From positions 1 to 59,062 of the forward strand of contig JAFYZW010000126.1 of assembly GCA_017548545.1 (NCBI GenBank): 59,062 nucleotides of DNA, written 5' to 3'. The DNA is from Bacteroidales bacterium. GTDB taxonomy: Bacteria > Bacteroidota > Bacteroidia > Bacteroidales > UBA3663. This document shows, in pieces, positions 6,204 through 16,700 of this stretch. The notes beneath the pieces are model-generated. The model had not been told where the DNA came from. It made no database searches and saw nothing but the letters and a program-made list of their open reading frames with translations. Made by a program: the position numbers and the translations under genes. How positions within the stretch are numbered: the first letter of the stretch is position 1; the number at the start of each line of letters is the position of its first letter.

Positions 6204-8531
6204 TTACTTCAGGTCGTAGGCGAGGGTCTGGAGGATGTTCTTGGAGGAGTTGCCGATGAGGAAGTTGAAGCGGCCGGGTTCGGCACGCCAATCACTGGCG
6301 GCAACATCGTAGAACTGGAAGGCGCGGTCGTTGAGAGTGAGGGTGACTACCTTGGTCTCACCGGGCTGGAGGAAGACCTTCTGGAAGGCCTTGAGCTCCT
6401 TGAGAGGACGAGCGACCGACGACTTGACATCCTGGACATAGAGCTGGACAACCTCGGCACCTGCACGGGAACCAGTGTTGGTGACGCTCACTTTGACCTT
6501 AACGGCACCTGGAGTGGCATCGACCACTGCAGCATCGTGCATGGTGAAGGTGGTGTAGCTGAGTCCGTAGCCGAAGGGGAAGAGAGGCTGGAACTTCTGA
6601 CGATCGACGTAGCGATAGCCTACTTCGAGACCTTCGTCATAGTAGATGTCCCAGAGATGGACGGTGCTGTCCTGACGCTCGATGCCGGGATAGCGACGCG
6701 GATCGGCTACACGCTGACGACCCTGCTTGAGGACGGGAGCATGGACGGCACACTGGTCGAGCGAAGCATACCACGTCATGGGCAGATGGCCTGAGGGGTT
6801 GACATCGCCGAAGAGGACCTGTGCGAGCGAGGTGCCTGCCTCGGAACCGAGATACCAGTCCTGAAGGACAGCGGGCACATCGTTGATCCACGGCATGGCC
6901 ACGGCATTGCCTGAGATGTTGACTACGATGAGACGAGGATTGGCCTTTACAAGGGCCTTAATGAGCTCGTCCTGACCATATGGAAGGGCGTAGTCGGCAC
7001 GGTCGGTGCCTTCATTGTCCTGTCCACCTGACTTGTTGAGACCACCGATGAAGATGACCACATCGGCCTCACCAGCCATACGGACAGCTTCGTCGCGAAG
7101 CTCCTCAGCACTGCGCGAGTCGTTGAGGTCCTGACCAGTAGAAACACCGTTGTAGGAACCACCTGGGTCGCCCACATAACCACGGGCATAGTTCACATCG
7201 ACATGCGTACCAGCCAGACGAGCCTTGATGCCATCGAGAGGCACAATCTCGTGCTGTGCCTTGAGGCTGCTGGAGCCACCACCTACGGTCATCATCTTTA
7301 TGGCATTCTCGCCTACCACGAGGAGGTTCTCCAACTTATTGATTTGGATAGGCAGCAGTGTTACCAGTTCCTCTCCATGCGTCATGTTGTAAGGAACAAC
7401 GATGGGGGTTTTAGGCACTGTGGGGTCATTCTTGAGGAGAACGATGCCTTCGGCACCTACCTGCTGGGCAAGCTGGATGTGGGCTTCGCTGTTGATGGAG
7501 CCGAAACCGCGGTTGCGGTTCATGGTGGTGCGGAAGATGAGACGCAGCACGCGACGCACTTTGTCGTTGAGCTCCTTCTCGCCTACCTTACCGTCGAGGA
7601 TGAGCTGACGATAGGGATTAGCCATGAGGTAATTGTCGTAGGCATTGGTAGCACCCATCGAGAGGCCGTCGGTCCATGTGCCGAACTCGAGGTCGAGACC
7701 GTTGTAGATGGCCTCCTCGGTGCTCTGTGTGCCTCCCCAGTCGCTAATGATGGCACCGTCGAAGCCCCACTCACCTTTGAGGATCTCGTTCATGAGATAC
7801 TGGTTGTGGCAGGCATGCTGGCCGCGGAAGAGGTTGTAGCCTCCCATGAGCGTCCAGGCACCACCCTCACGGATGGCTGCCTCGAAGGCGGGCAGATAGA
7901 TCTCGCGCAAAGTACGCTCGTCACAGATGGCGTTGGAGGTGTAGCGCTCATGCTCGTTGTTGTTGAGCGCATAGTGCTTCACGCAGACGGCTACGCCCTG
8001 CTGCTGCACTCCCTTGACATAGCCTACGCCCATGCGGCCCGAGAGGTAGGGATCCTCGCCCATGTACTCGAAGCTACGACCGTTGAGCGGTGTACGGCAG
8101 ATGTTGACACCTGGGCCGAGGAGGACAGACTTGTTGCGGTAGCGTGCCTCTTCGCCGATGGACTGACCATAGCGCAAGGCAAGGTCGGTGTTCCAAGTGG
8201 CGGCAAGACAAGTGAGGGCGGGGAAGGCTGTACACGAGTCGTTGGAGCAGCCGGCCTGCTCCCACTCGTCCCAAAGCACATCGGGACGGATGCCGTGAGG
8301 GCCGTCGGTGCACCACAGCTCGGGGATGCCGAGACGGCCTACACCGGGGCTGGAGAACTTGGATTGTGCATGGATGATGGCAATCTTCTCGTTGAGCGTC
8401 ATGCGCGACAGGGCGTCATCGACGCGCTCCTCAATGGTCTTGCTTTCGTCGAGATAGACGGGCAAGGTCTGGGCTTGGAGGGTTCCTGCGGTGAACAGCG
8501 CTGCAAGAACTATTAGATCATGAGGTTTCAT
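6204..8531 (-). CDS. bglX: GH3 beta-glucosidase, periplasmic
   Basis: 775 residues with a signal peptide (MKPHDLIVLAALFTAGTLQAQ). The layout is that of bacterial GH3 beta-glucosidases: N-terminal TIM-barrel domain with TDGPHGIR, GPGVNICRTPLNGR and KHYALNNNEHER; the nucleophile motif GAIISDWGG (catalytic Asp near residue 265); an alpha/beta sandwich with EGIVLLKND and VVIFIGG; and a C-terminal fibronectin III-like domain (NTGSRAGAEVVQLYV...RPLKELKAF). It removes terminal glucose from beta-gluco-oligosaccharides. It starts 21 nt after the GH16 stop and is the last gene of the PUL. Length is normal for the family. Linkage preference cannot be read from sequence; the context suggests beta-1,3 or mixed-linkage glucan oligomers. 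The symbol is by similarity only. Confidence 0.93.
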   Translation of the reverse strand: MKPHDLIVLAALFTAGTLQAQTLPVYLDESKTIEERVDDALSRMTLNEKIAIIHAQSKFSSPGVGRLGIPELWCTDGPHGIRPDVLWDEWEQAGCSNDSCTAFPALTCLAATWNTDLALRYGQSIGEEARYRNKSVLLGPGVNICRTPLNGRSFEYMGEDPYLSGRMGVGYVKGVQQQGVAVCVKHYALNNNEHERYTSNAICDERTLREIYLPAFEAAIREGGAWTLMGGYNLFRGQHACHNQYLMNEILKGEWGFDGAIISDWGGTQSTEEAIYNGLDLEFGTWTDGLSMGATNAYDNYLMANPYRQLILDGKVGEKELNDKVRRVLRLIFRTTMNRNRGFGSINSEAHIQLAQQVGAEGIVLLKNDPTVPKTPIVVPYNMTHGEELVTLLPIQINKLENLLVVGENAIKMMTVGGGSSSLKAQHEIVPLDGIKARLAGTHVDVNYARGYVGDPGGSYNGVSTGQDLNDSRSAEELRDEAVRMAGEADVVIFIGGLNKSGGQDNEGTDRADYALPYGQDELIKALVKANPRLIVVNISGNAVAMPWINDVPAVLQDWYLGSEAGTSLAQVLFGDVNPSGHLPMTWYASLDQCAVHAPVLKQGRQRVADPRRYPGIERQDSTVHLWDIYYDEGLEVGYRYVDRQKFQPLFPFGYGLSYTTFTMHDAAVVDATPGAVKVKVSVTNTGSRAGAEVVQLYVQDVKSSVARPLKELKAFQKVFLQPGETKVVTLTLNDRAFQFYDVAASDWRAEPGRFNFLIGNSSKNILQTLAYDLK

Positions 8532-8552
8532 TTATTCTATTGTCAAGAATTA

Positions 8553-9671
8553 TTACTTTTGCCAAACACGAACCCAATCGACATCGAGGGAGACGGGGAG
8601 TGCGCTTTCGTCAACACCCTGGGCACCGCCCCAGTCGCCGCCCCAAGCGAGATTGAGGATGACGTAGAATGGAGCGTTATAGGGCCAGTCGTCGTGGCCT
8701 AGACCGCGATTGTCGTACGACAATTGTACCTTACCATCGACGAAAGTGGTGATGTTTTCAGCGGTCCAAAGGATGGAATAGGTGTGGAACTCACCTTCGG
8801 CACCTGCGCAATACATCTCGTGGGTGACCTGCGTACCGTTGGAATGCACGTGGCTGGTGGCATGGAGGCTCGAAGAAACGTAGTTGGGATGATAGCCCAC
8901 CTCCTCCATGATGTCGATCTCGCCATCGTCGGGCCAAGCGCGGAAGTTGACAGGCATCATCCAGAATGCGGGCCATGTACCCTTGCCCTTGGGCAGACGG
9001 ATACTGGCTTCGATGTAGCCATACTGCCAGCCCTTGTTGGCGTGGGCATAGACGCGACCAGAATAGATCTTGCCATTCTCCTTGAAGCAATTGATGGAGA
9101 GGATACCACTCTTGACGGTGGCCACTTCGCGTCCACCGGGAGAAGCTACGTTGACGTAGGTCTGCAGCTCGTGGTTGACCCAACCGGCATTGGCTACCTG
9201 GTAGGTCCAGCCGTTCTGCTCGTCGATGGTGCCGTCCTTCTCAAATTCGTCATGCCAGACAAGTTTGAATTCGTCGCCCATGGGGCAGGTGATGCTGGGC
9301 TTGGTGGCGGCAGCCTGGCTGACGGAGATGAACTCACGCTGAGAGCCAGCCTTGACAGTGATTTGGCCTTCGCGGGCCTCGTAGTTGACGTTCTCGGTAA
9401 TGGTAACAGTAAGGGTTGTGGAGCCTGCCTTTCCATTGGCTGGAGTTACGGTGAACCATGTCTCGCCGTTGGTGGCAAAGGCTGCCCATTCGCGGTCGGC
9501 GGTGACGCTGATGCTGGCGGTGCCTCCTTCGGCGGCCATGTTGATGGCTGTGGGCGTGGCGGTGAGCTGGATGGTGGTTATCTCGCCGCTGTTGCCATCA
9601 TCGCCACCTCCGCAAGCCGAAAGGGCCAGCAGGGTGCTCAGAGCGACAGTCAGAATATTCATTGCTTTCAT
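8553..9671 (-). CDS. GH16 endo-beta-glucanase lipoprotein with BACON domain
   Basis: 372 residues from ATG 9671 (MKAMNILTVALSTLLALSAC), a lipoprotein signal with the lipobox Cys followed by Gly-Gly-Gly-Asp. In-frame starts at 9689 and 9755 are less likely; the latter falls within a hairpin in the leader. A BACON-type beta-sandwich (about residues 30-115, with TADREWAAFATNGETWFTV) precedes a GH16 domain (about 125-372). The GH16 signature EIDIMEEVG carries both catalytic glutamates, and the pattern is laminarinase/lichenase-like (HDEFE, YTSGRV-type strand, WPAFWMM, HAT...H). It cuts beta-1,3 or mixed beta-1,3/1,4 glucans at the surface so fragments can enter through SusCD. It sits between the glycan-binding protein and GH3. 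Confidence 0.92.
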   Translation of the reverse strand: MKAMNILTVALSTLLALSACGGGDDGNSGEITTIQLTATPTAINMAAEGGTASISVTADREWAAFATNGETWFTVTPANGKAGSTTLTVTITENVNYEAREGQITVKAGSQREFISVSQAAATKPSITCPMGDEFKLVWHDEFEKDGTIDEQNGWTYQVANAGWVNHELQTYVNVASPGGREVATVKSGILSINCFKENGKIYSGRVYAHANKGWQYGYIEASIRLPKGKGTWPAFWMMPVNFRAWPDDGEIDIMEEVGYHPNYVSSSLHATSHVHSNGTQVTHEMYCAGAEGEFHTYSILWTAENITTFVDGKVQLSYDNRGLGHDDWPYNAPFYVILNLAWGGDWGGAQGVDESALPVSLDVDWVRVWQK

Positions 9672-9710
9672 TGTTTTAATTTTCGTCATTATTCCACGAA
9701 AAGAGAAAAG

Positions 9711-9744
9711 CTGCCTGACGTGTCCTGACGGGCACATCAGGCAG
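9711..9744 (-). terminator. intra-operon hairpin before GH16 (partial terminator or processing site)
   Basis: Arms CTGCCTGA (9711-9718) and TCAGGCAG (9737-9744) enclose a second short stem (GTG-CC with GG-CAC) and a TGAC loop. On the minus strand it is followed by a T-rich stretch (CTTTTCTCTTTTC) and then the GH16 start. It lies 33 nt after the binding-protein stop codon, so it can reduce read-through from susCD into the enzyme genes or protect the 3' end of the upstream message. Confidence 0.6.
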
Positions 9745-9776
9745 CGCTCACACACACATATATAACTACTTACACA

Positions 9777-12167
9777 CTATTCAGCCTCCTGGATGATGAT
9801 GTCCTTGATGGTGACTTCACTGCCGGCGGGATTGCCTGCGAAGTCGAATACCATCTTGAAGGTCTCGTTGGTGATGTCACCCTTCGAGAGGGCGAGGTCG
9901 GTGAGTTCGACTACAGTCTCCTCGTATGCTGCACACGCATGGCGATCGGCGGTGAGGTAGTTGTCGTCGTTGCCATTCTCGGTGAACTTGACAGTCACAC
10001 CAGGCTGATCCTGGTTGGAGTAGAGCGTGAAGCGCATGTTGTACTTCTTGTCGGCGCTGATGTCAGCCTTACCGAGTTCGGTAGCGATGTGCCACTGTGC
10101 CTGCCACTGGTCGCTGGTAGCTTCGGGGAGCACGATGGAGTAGCTGTTGCCCTCGACCACGGTCTCGGGATCGGCTATCTGTGCCCAACCTGGAGCATAG
10201 TAGAACGAAATGGTGGGGTGTGAGCCCTTGAGCCAGAGGTTGCGGTCGCCGGTGAGATCCCAGTCGATGGCCTTCGGACCCTTGTGCTCCTGCAGGTGCA
10301 TGTCGCTGATGGTGATGACGGTGTTGTCGGCATTGCCACCGAAGTCGAGGACGATCTTCATGTTGGTGATGTCGGCCATATCGGTGCCACTGGCAACCAT
10401 CGGGAGGTTGACAAGCTCAATCCACGTCTCCTCGTAAGCAGTTACTGCATGACGGTCGGCAGTGATGAAGAGGTTATCGTTGTCCTCCTGGGTGATCTTG
10501 ATGGTCACACCCGGATGGTCGGTGCTGGAAACGAGCTTGCAGCGGAAGTCGTAGGTGAGGTCCTTGCTAAGAATGATGCCGGTGTTGTGGAAGCCAGCCT
10601 GTGCCATCCACTGGTCGGTGGTAGCAGCGGGCAGCGTCCAGGTGTAGGCGGTACCGTTGATCTCACACTCGGGATCAGCTATCTGCGACCAGCCTGGTGC
10701 ATACCAATACTGCAGCTCGACGGGCATGCCTTCGAGAATGTTCTGACCTGACCAATCGACTTGCGGTTGAGGTTCGGGCTCATCACTCGGAGGAACGATT
10801 GTGTTCTTGGAGTGCTCGATGAAGCAGAAGTTCTTGATGGTCACCTCGGTGCCGGCAGCATTGCCACCGAAGTCGAGGAAGAGATCGTAGGTGAGACCGC
10901 CGAGGTCGATGCCGGGCACGTCGTAGAAGTAATAGATGTAGTCCTCCATGGCTCCTACCTTGACGCGGTCGGCGCAGATGAAGTTGCCATCATTGCCAGC
11001 TCCAGTCTGTACGAGCTTGACGGTGATGCCCGGATGATCCTGGGTAGAGGTGATGACGCACGAGAAGTCGTAGTTCTTATCGGCGGGCACTATGACGTTA
11101 TCGAGTGCGGTGTGGAGCGAGAACTGTGCCATCCACTGGTCGGTGGTTGCCTCGGGGAGACTTACCTTGACACTGTTGCCATCGAACTCATACGGGAAGT
11201 CGGCGATCTGTGACCAACCTGGTGCATACCAGATCGTGTTGAAGGTCGGGTTGGCCTGCTTCCAAAGGTTGTCGGGACTGTTGTAGTCGAAGCCAGCGAA
11301 GACGGTCTCGTGAGTAGTGGTAAGGATGTACTGCCATGCTATGCCTGGGGCTTCGCTGACGAGTGTCATCGACTTGGTAGTCATGTTAACCACAAGGTAG
11401 CGTGGAACCTGCCAGATGGCATCGTTGGCGATGTATGGGAAGTAGGTCTGGGCAGGGAAGGTGAGGTAGAGGTTGTCGCCATCGACCTCGAAAGCGTAGC
11501 TGGTACTCATGTCACCGACGGGCATGCTGAAGTCCTCGGTAGCACCAATGGTGTTGAGGGCAGCGGTGCCATAGTTGACATACATCGTACCGTTGGCACC
11601 TGCGTGGAAGGTGTAGTGGTAGTCGTCGGTGAACTCGAGGGAGTTGTCGTAGAGGCCAGTGCCCTTCTTGTCGTCGGGCTGTGCCTTCCACCAACCAGTG
11701 GGATCTTCGACCGAAGGACCGCAGGCGAGGTGACCGACAGTCTGGTTATCGACATACCAGGGAGCCTTGGAGAGCATGGTGGTGTAGCGGGTGAAGTCCA
11801 TGATGGTGTTGTCGATGTGGAAGGTCTTGGTAACCACACCATCGCTAATGCCATCGCGGCTGCCGATCTGAACATCGACTGAATAGTCGCCTGAGGAGGC
11901 GAAGATACGCTGGAAACCATTTATGGTGCTACGCTCAACCTTCTTACCGGTGTTGATGTTCCAAACGGGATACACACCCTTGGCACCCTTGAGGTTGAAG
12001 GTTACCTGGTTGATGGACTGGTCGACGACGATGTCGATCATGTCCGCAAAGCTGGAAGCCTCGGGTACGCCGCTCTCGTTGAGCCCTTCGATCTCGTCGG
12101 GTGAGCAAGCTGCGAGGGATGCTGCCATCAGAAGGGCACTGAATATATATTTGAAAGACATTTTCAT
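9777..12167 (-). CDS. surface glycan-binding lipoprotein with three tandem beta-sandwich modules
   Basis: 796 residues; lipoprotein signal ending SLAAC then SPDEIEG. The N-terminal about 120 residues resemble a PKD-like or SusE-type domain (QVTFNLKGAKGVYPVWNI). Residues 120-300 are a region with WWKAQPDDKKG and many aromatic residues. Three homologous modules of about 150 residues follow (about 300-450, 475-625, 645-796), each with the repeated cores YAPGWxQIAD, TxDQWxAQ, HPGVT/QPGVT, ADRxA and FxGN(A/P)xxTxVTI. They look like CBM4/9-type beta-sandwiches. The position after susD and before GH16 is that of a SusE/F-type or SGBP protein that holds beta-glucan at the cell surface. A proline-rich linker separates modules 1 and 2. 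No catalytic motif is seen. Confidence 0.85.
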   Translation of the reverse strand: MKMSFKYIFSALLMAASLAACSPDEIEGLNESGVPEASSFADMIDIVVDQSINQVTFNLKGAKGVYPVWNINTGKKVERSTINGFQRIFASSGDYSVDVQIGSRDGISDGVVTKTFHIDNTIMDFTRYTTMLSKAPWYVDNQTVGHLACGPSVEDPTGWWKAQPDDKKGTGLYDNSLEFTDDYHYTFHAGANGTMYVNYGTAALNTIGATEDFSMPVGDMSTSYAFEVDGDNLYLTFPAQTYFPYIANDAIWQVPRYLVVNMTTKSMTLVSEAPGIAWQYILTTTHETVFAGFDYNSPDNLWKQANPTFNTIWYAPGWSQIADFPYEFDGNSVKVSLPEATTDQWMAQFSLHTALDNVIVPADKNYDFSCVITSTQDHPGITVKLVQTGAGNDGNFICADRVKVGAMEDYIYYFYDVPGIDLGGLTYDLFLDFGGNAAGTEVTIKNFCFIEHSKNTIVPPSDEPEPQPQVDWSGQNILEGMPVELQYWYAPGWSQIADPECEINGTAYTWTLPAATTDQWMAQAGFHNTGIILSKDLTYDFRCKLVSSTDHPGVTIKITQEDNDNLFITADRHAVTAYEETWIELVNLPMVASGTDMADITNMKIVLDFGGNADNTVITISDMHLQEHKGPKAIDWDLTGDRNLWLKGSHPTISFYYAPGWAQIADPETVVEGNSYSIVLPEATSDQWQAQWHIATELGKADISADKKYNMRFTLYSNQDQPGVTVKFTENGNDDNYLTADRHACAAYEETVVELTDLALSKGDITNETFKMVFDFAGNPAGSEVTIKDIIIQEAE

Positions 12168-12187
12168 AATAGTAGTATTTGTTTGGA

Positions 12188-13714
12188 TTAATACTCATTC
12201 TGCTTGAGAGCGACATCGGAATCGAGCTCAGACTGAGCGATGGGGATGTACTTCTTGCTTTGCGTCCAAGTGCCTACGCGGCCCTGGTCGTTGGGGTTGG
12301 TGCCATCGCAGGGAGTGGGAACGAGAACGGAGGTGGCGAGACCTGTACGAACGAGGTCCCAGTAACGCTTGCCTTCGCCCACGAACTCGAGCTTACGCTC
12401 GTTGATGATGTTGTCGATAGTGGCATCGACAGCACCCAGACCAGCACGCTGGCGCACCTGGGTGAGCAGCGACTTGGCATCGCCGGAGCCAACGCGGAGC
12501 ATGAGCTCGGCAGCGTTGAGCAGCGTCTCGGCAAAGCGGTAGTAACGCAGGTTGTTGTTGTAGTTGAGGTTGTTGTCGAAACCTGCATCGGCGTTGTTGG
12601 CCGTCTGTGGACGATACTTCTTGAGCCAGATGTGGGTGTCCTGGAAGCGGTTGGTGTATTCCACGCCACGAACGTCCCAGCAGGTGGCATCGCGACGTAC
12701 GTCGCCAGCCTCGAACATATTGTAGGTAGCAGTGCGCACGGGGAGGAAGCCCCATCCGTCGGCACCTGAATTCCAACCGTCGCCACCGGGCCAAGAGTTG
12801 GGTGAGATGAGGGTGGGAAGCACAGTGCCACCAATGGCGAGAGGACTACCCCATCCGCGCTCGTTGTTGCCATCCTCATAGTTGATCTCCCAGATGGACT
12901 CGTCGCACCATTCGCCCGACTCCTCCCAAAGGTTTGCGTAGTCGGGGTTGAGGGCGTACTTGCCGGAAGAGATAATCTCGTTCATGAAACCGAGGGCCTT
13001 GCTGTAACGGCTCTGGTCGTTCTGGTACATCACCATTTCGGCATACATCATGTAAACCATAGCCTGCGAGATGCGGCCGCAGTTGGCGTCATCCCAGCGC
13101 ATGGGAAGGACATTCGAAGCGGCAATTGCTTCGAGCTCGACGATGAGCTGGTCATAGACCTCGTCGGCGGTGAGCTGAGGGGCGGTGTAGGGAGCGGTGA
13201 GGTTCTCGAGATAGAAGGGGATGTTGCCGAAATAGTGCCATAGCATGTTATAGTAGAACACACGGAGGCTGCGTGCCTGCATCTCATAGGACGACTTGTT
13301 GGCAGCGGTCATATCGGGCACATCGTACTCGATGTATTTGAGCACGTCGTTGCAACGCTTTACGCCACTGTAATCGACGGTCCAGAGTGACGAGAGGGTA
13401 TTGTTCTCGTTGGCCTGGTAGTTGGAGAGCATGTGCCAGTTCTGCATATCGGCGAGGTTGGAGCCACCTACCCAGAAGAGGTCGCCCATGATTTCGGCGT
13501 CGATGTTGAGAGCGTTGTACTGACCGAGACCCCAGTCGGGCCAATGGATAGGATCGTAGGCGGCGATGAGTGCCTCCTGTATATGTGCATCGGTGGTGTA
13601 GTATTCTTCAAGGGGTTCGCCTGACGGATTCTCCACCTCAAGGAACGAGTCGCTGCAAGCTGTCATGGCAAGCGTGGCAGCGGCCATCAGCAGGGCTGTA
13701 TATTGAGTTTTCAT
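12188..13714 (-). CDS. susD-like: SusD/RagB-like nutrient uptake lipoprotein
   Basis: 508 residues. The signal (MKTQYTALLMAAATLAMTAC) has a lipobox Cys at 20. The mature protein begins SDSFLEVENPSGEP and shows the usual SusD pattern: EEYYTTDAHIQEALIAAYDPI, RCNDVLKYIE, ARSLRVFYYNMLWHYFGNIPF, YAEMVMYQNDQSRYSKAL, FRFAETLLNAAELML-like helices and the C-terminal NIINERKLEFVGEGKRYWDLVRTG. SusD proteins cap the SusC pore and bind glycan at the surface. It is 46 nt downstream of susC. Length is typical. Tryptophan-rich stretches (HWPDWGLG, GWGFLP) may form the binding platform (inference). Confidence 0.96.
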   Translation of the reverse strand: MKTQYTALLMAAATLAMTACSDSFLEVENPSGEPLEEYYTTDAHIQEALIAAYDPIHWPDWGLGQYNALNIDAEIMGDLFWVGGSNLADMQNWHMLSNYQANENNTLSSLWTVDYSGVKRCNDVLKYIEYDVPDMTAANKSSYEMQARSLRVFYYNMLWHYFGNIPFYLENLTAPYTAPQLTADEVYDQLIVELEAIAASNVLPMRWDDANCGRISQAMVYMMYAEMVMYQNDQSRYSKALGFMNEIISSGKYALNPDYANLWEESGEWCDESIWEINYEDGNNERGWGSPLAIGGTVLPTLISPNSWPGGDGWNSGADGWGFLPVRTATYNMFEAGDVRRDATCWDVRGVEYTNRFQDTHIWLKKYRPQTANNADAGFDNNLNYNNNLRYYRFAETLLNAAELMLRVGSGDAKSLLTQVRQRAGLGAVDATIDNIINERKLEFVGEGKRYWDLVRTGLATSVLVPTPCDGTNPNDQGRVGTWTQSKKYIPIAQSELDSDVALKQNEY

Positions 13715-13726
13715 AAGCTTGTTTTC

Positions 13727-13763
13727 AATTAATAATTAACAATTAATAATTAACAATTAATTA
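13727..13763 (-). repeat. tandem 14-bp AT repeat in the susC-susD spacer
   Basis: Two exact copies of AATTAATAATTAAC (13727-13740 and 13741-13754) plus a partial third copy running into the susC stop codon. A related AACAATTAA-rich element lies at 27648-27696. Such AT iterations are common in Bacteroidota spacers; no function is evident. Confidence 0.7.
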
Positions 13764-16700
13764 GAATGAAATGTTGAATCCTACGGTCCAAGTGCGAGCC
13801 TGTGGATAAACACCGCGGTCGATGCCGAGGGAGGTGCCACCCGAGGCGATTTCGGGATCGAAGCCCCAGTACTTGGTCCAAGTGACGAGGTTCTCGACCA
13901 TGCCGTAAACGCGGAGACGCTCAACGAAGGCTTTACGTGTGAGCTTGGCGGGAAGAGTGTAACCGAGGCTCATGTTCTTGATGCGGAGGTATGAACCGTC
14001 ACATACATAGAGGTCAGACACCTGCCAGTTGGTCTCGTCGCTGAGTGCGAGGCGCGGATACTTGTCGGACGTGCCTTCGCCGGTCCAGCGGTTGAGCATC
14101 CATTTGGGATAGTTGCCAGAATATACGTCGCTACGATAGGTTGCATCGAAGACGTCGGCACCCTGAACACCCTGGAGGAAGATATTGAAGTCGAAGCCCT
14201 TCCAGTCGGCGTTGGCATTGAAGCCGAAGGTCCAGTCGGGAGTACCGTTACCAATGTTGGTGCGGTCGTCGGTGGTGATGGAACCATCGCCGTTGACATC
14301 GACGAAGCGAACGTCACCAGGCACAGCTTTAGGCTGAATGAGTTCGCCCGAGGCATTGGTGTAGGCACGAACCTCGTCCATGTTCTGGAAGATGCCATCG
14401 GTCTTGTAACCATAGAAGAAGGGGAATGGCTGGCCGTTTTCAGCACGTGTGCCGCCACCAGAGATACCCTGAATGCCATCGAAATTGAGGAAGCCTTCGG
14501 TATTACCGAGGTTGATAAGTTTGTTCTTGAGGTAGGAAACGTTGCCCTTGAGAGAATAGTGGAAGTCGCGAACGTGACCCTTCCAACCAAGTTCAACTTC
14601 GACACCCTTGTTCTCCATGTCACCTACGTTGCCAAGAGGCTTGGTCTCGCCCACATAGCTTGGGATAGGCATGGTGATAATCATGCCGTTGGTCTTCTTG
14701 ATGAAGTAATCGACGCTGAGAGTGAGTGCATCCCTCATGAAGCCAAGGTCGATACCGAAGTCGTGCTGCTCAGACTCCTCCCACTTGAGGTCGGGGTTGG
14801 CAATACGATTGGCCTTCGAACCGTTCTGCTTGGTGGCCATGCGACCGAAGAGGACATTGTTGCCCATCGAGGTGAGGGTGGTGTAGGTGAAGTCACCGAT
14901 ATTGTCGTTACCGTTCTTGCCCCAGCTGTAGCGCAGCTTACCGATGGAGAGCCATGCGGGGAAGTTGAAGAACGGCTCACGTACGAAGTTCCAGCCGAGA
15001 GAGAACGATGGGAAGACACCGTACTTATTGTTGGAGCCGAAGCGGCTCGAACCGTCGCGACGTACAGTGAACTGGAGCATATAACGCTCGTCGTAGTTGT
15101 AGCTGCCACGTGCGAAGAGTGACGAAACGGTGTGGGAAGTATAGGGGCCGCCCCAGACGCTGTACTGGACGGTGGCACCAGTGATGTTGCCGTCGGCATC
15201 GGATGAGAACTCGATGTTGCCAGTCGAATAGTTGATTGACGGCTTATTGATGTTAACAAGGTTCCAGCGGCTGCCACCGATCTCGTCACCCTTCGACTTG
15301 AAGGCCGACTGACCGAGGACGATGTTGAAGCTGTGGAGACCGATGGTCTTGTCGTAAGAGAGGACGTTCTCGAGCTGCCATGTGGTTGACTTGGCCGAGA
15401 ACTGAGAAGCGGAGGTATGCTCCTGCTTGTTGTTGCCCGAGAGGTAGTAGAGGCTCTTCACGGCACCATCGTAGCCCCAGAAGGAGAGGTCGGTGCTGTA
15501 GGAGAAGCTGTACTTGAGGTTATCCCAAAGGCCGAGGCTGACGTTGAAGTGGGGCACGAACTTGTGGCTCCAGTTCTTGGAAGGATTGATGCAGTCGAGC
15601 ATGGCGAGTGGGTTGTTCATTTCCTGATATGCTCCACCGTAGCTGGCGATGGTATAGACATTGCCGGCAGCATCGGTGGGAAGGTCATAGTCGGCGTAGG
15701 TGGCCTTCATCTGCTCGGCATATCCGCCCGAAACGGTTGGGGTGAGGATAGGCGACATGTAGAGGGCCGAACCGAGGACGGAGCCGAACTCGGAGTTGGT
15801 GGCGATACCAGTGCTGTGGGTGCGCATGTAAGAGAGGTTGACCGAGAGGTCGAGCTTGTTGAGGAACGTGCGCTCCTTGGTGGCATCGAGCAAGGTGTAG
15901 TTGTTGTTGGAGCGAATGGTCAGACGGTTGTAGTTGGACTGACCGTAGTTGCCGCCGACGATACCCTCCTGGCTGAAGTAGCCGATGGAAAGGTAGTAGT
16001 TCATCATATCGCTGGCTCCGCTCACCGAGATATCGTGATTGACGATGGGGGCATTGTCGTTGAAGACGAGCTCCTGCCAATCGGTACCGCCATTAACGGG
16101 GATAGCATTGCCCATGGCATCGGTGAGATGATAAGGATCGGCGTAGGGTGCATCCTGGCCGGCGTTGATGTACTTCTCGTTCTGAAGAACGGCATACTCG
16201 GTGGCGTTGGCTACATCGCGGTGCTTCCAAGCTGTCTGCCAGCCCCAGGAGGCGTTGTAGTTGATCTGAGCCTTGCCCTTCTTACCTTTCTTGGTGGTAA
16301 CGAGGATGACACCGTTGGCGGCACGAGCACCGTAGATAGCGCCCGAAGCGGCATCCTTGAGCACTTCGATGCTCTCGATGTCGTTGGGGTTCACAAAGTC
16401 AAGACCTCCCTCGATGGGCATGCCATCGACGATGTAGAGAGGATCGGAGTCGTTGATGGTACCAGTACCACGGACACGGACACGCGATGCTTCACCAGGC
16501 TGACCAGAGTTGGCGGTGACGTTGACACCGGCTGCGAGGCCCTTCAGTGCATTGTCCATGCGGATGGGAGTTTTGTTCAAAAGGTCGTCGCTGCTGACCT
16601 TGGCGATGGCTGCAGTTACGACGCTCTTCTTTTGCACACCGTAACCAACGACCACAACGTCCTCAAGGAGCTTGTTGTCTTCAGCCAAAACGATGTTCAT

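Noticed and set aside
7203..8516. 437-codon open frame on the plus strand opposite GH3
   Set aside because: Shadow produced by codon bias of the GH3 gene; composition is repetitive Val/Glu/Gly with no recognisable domain.
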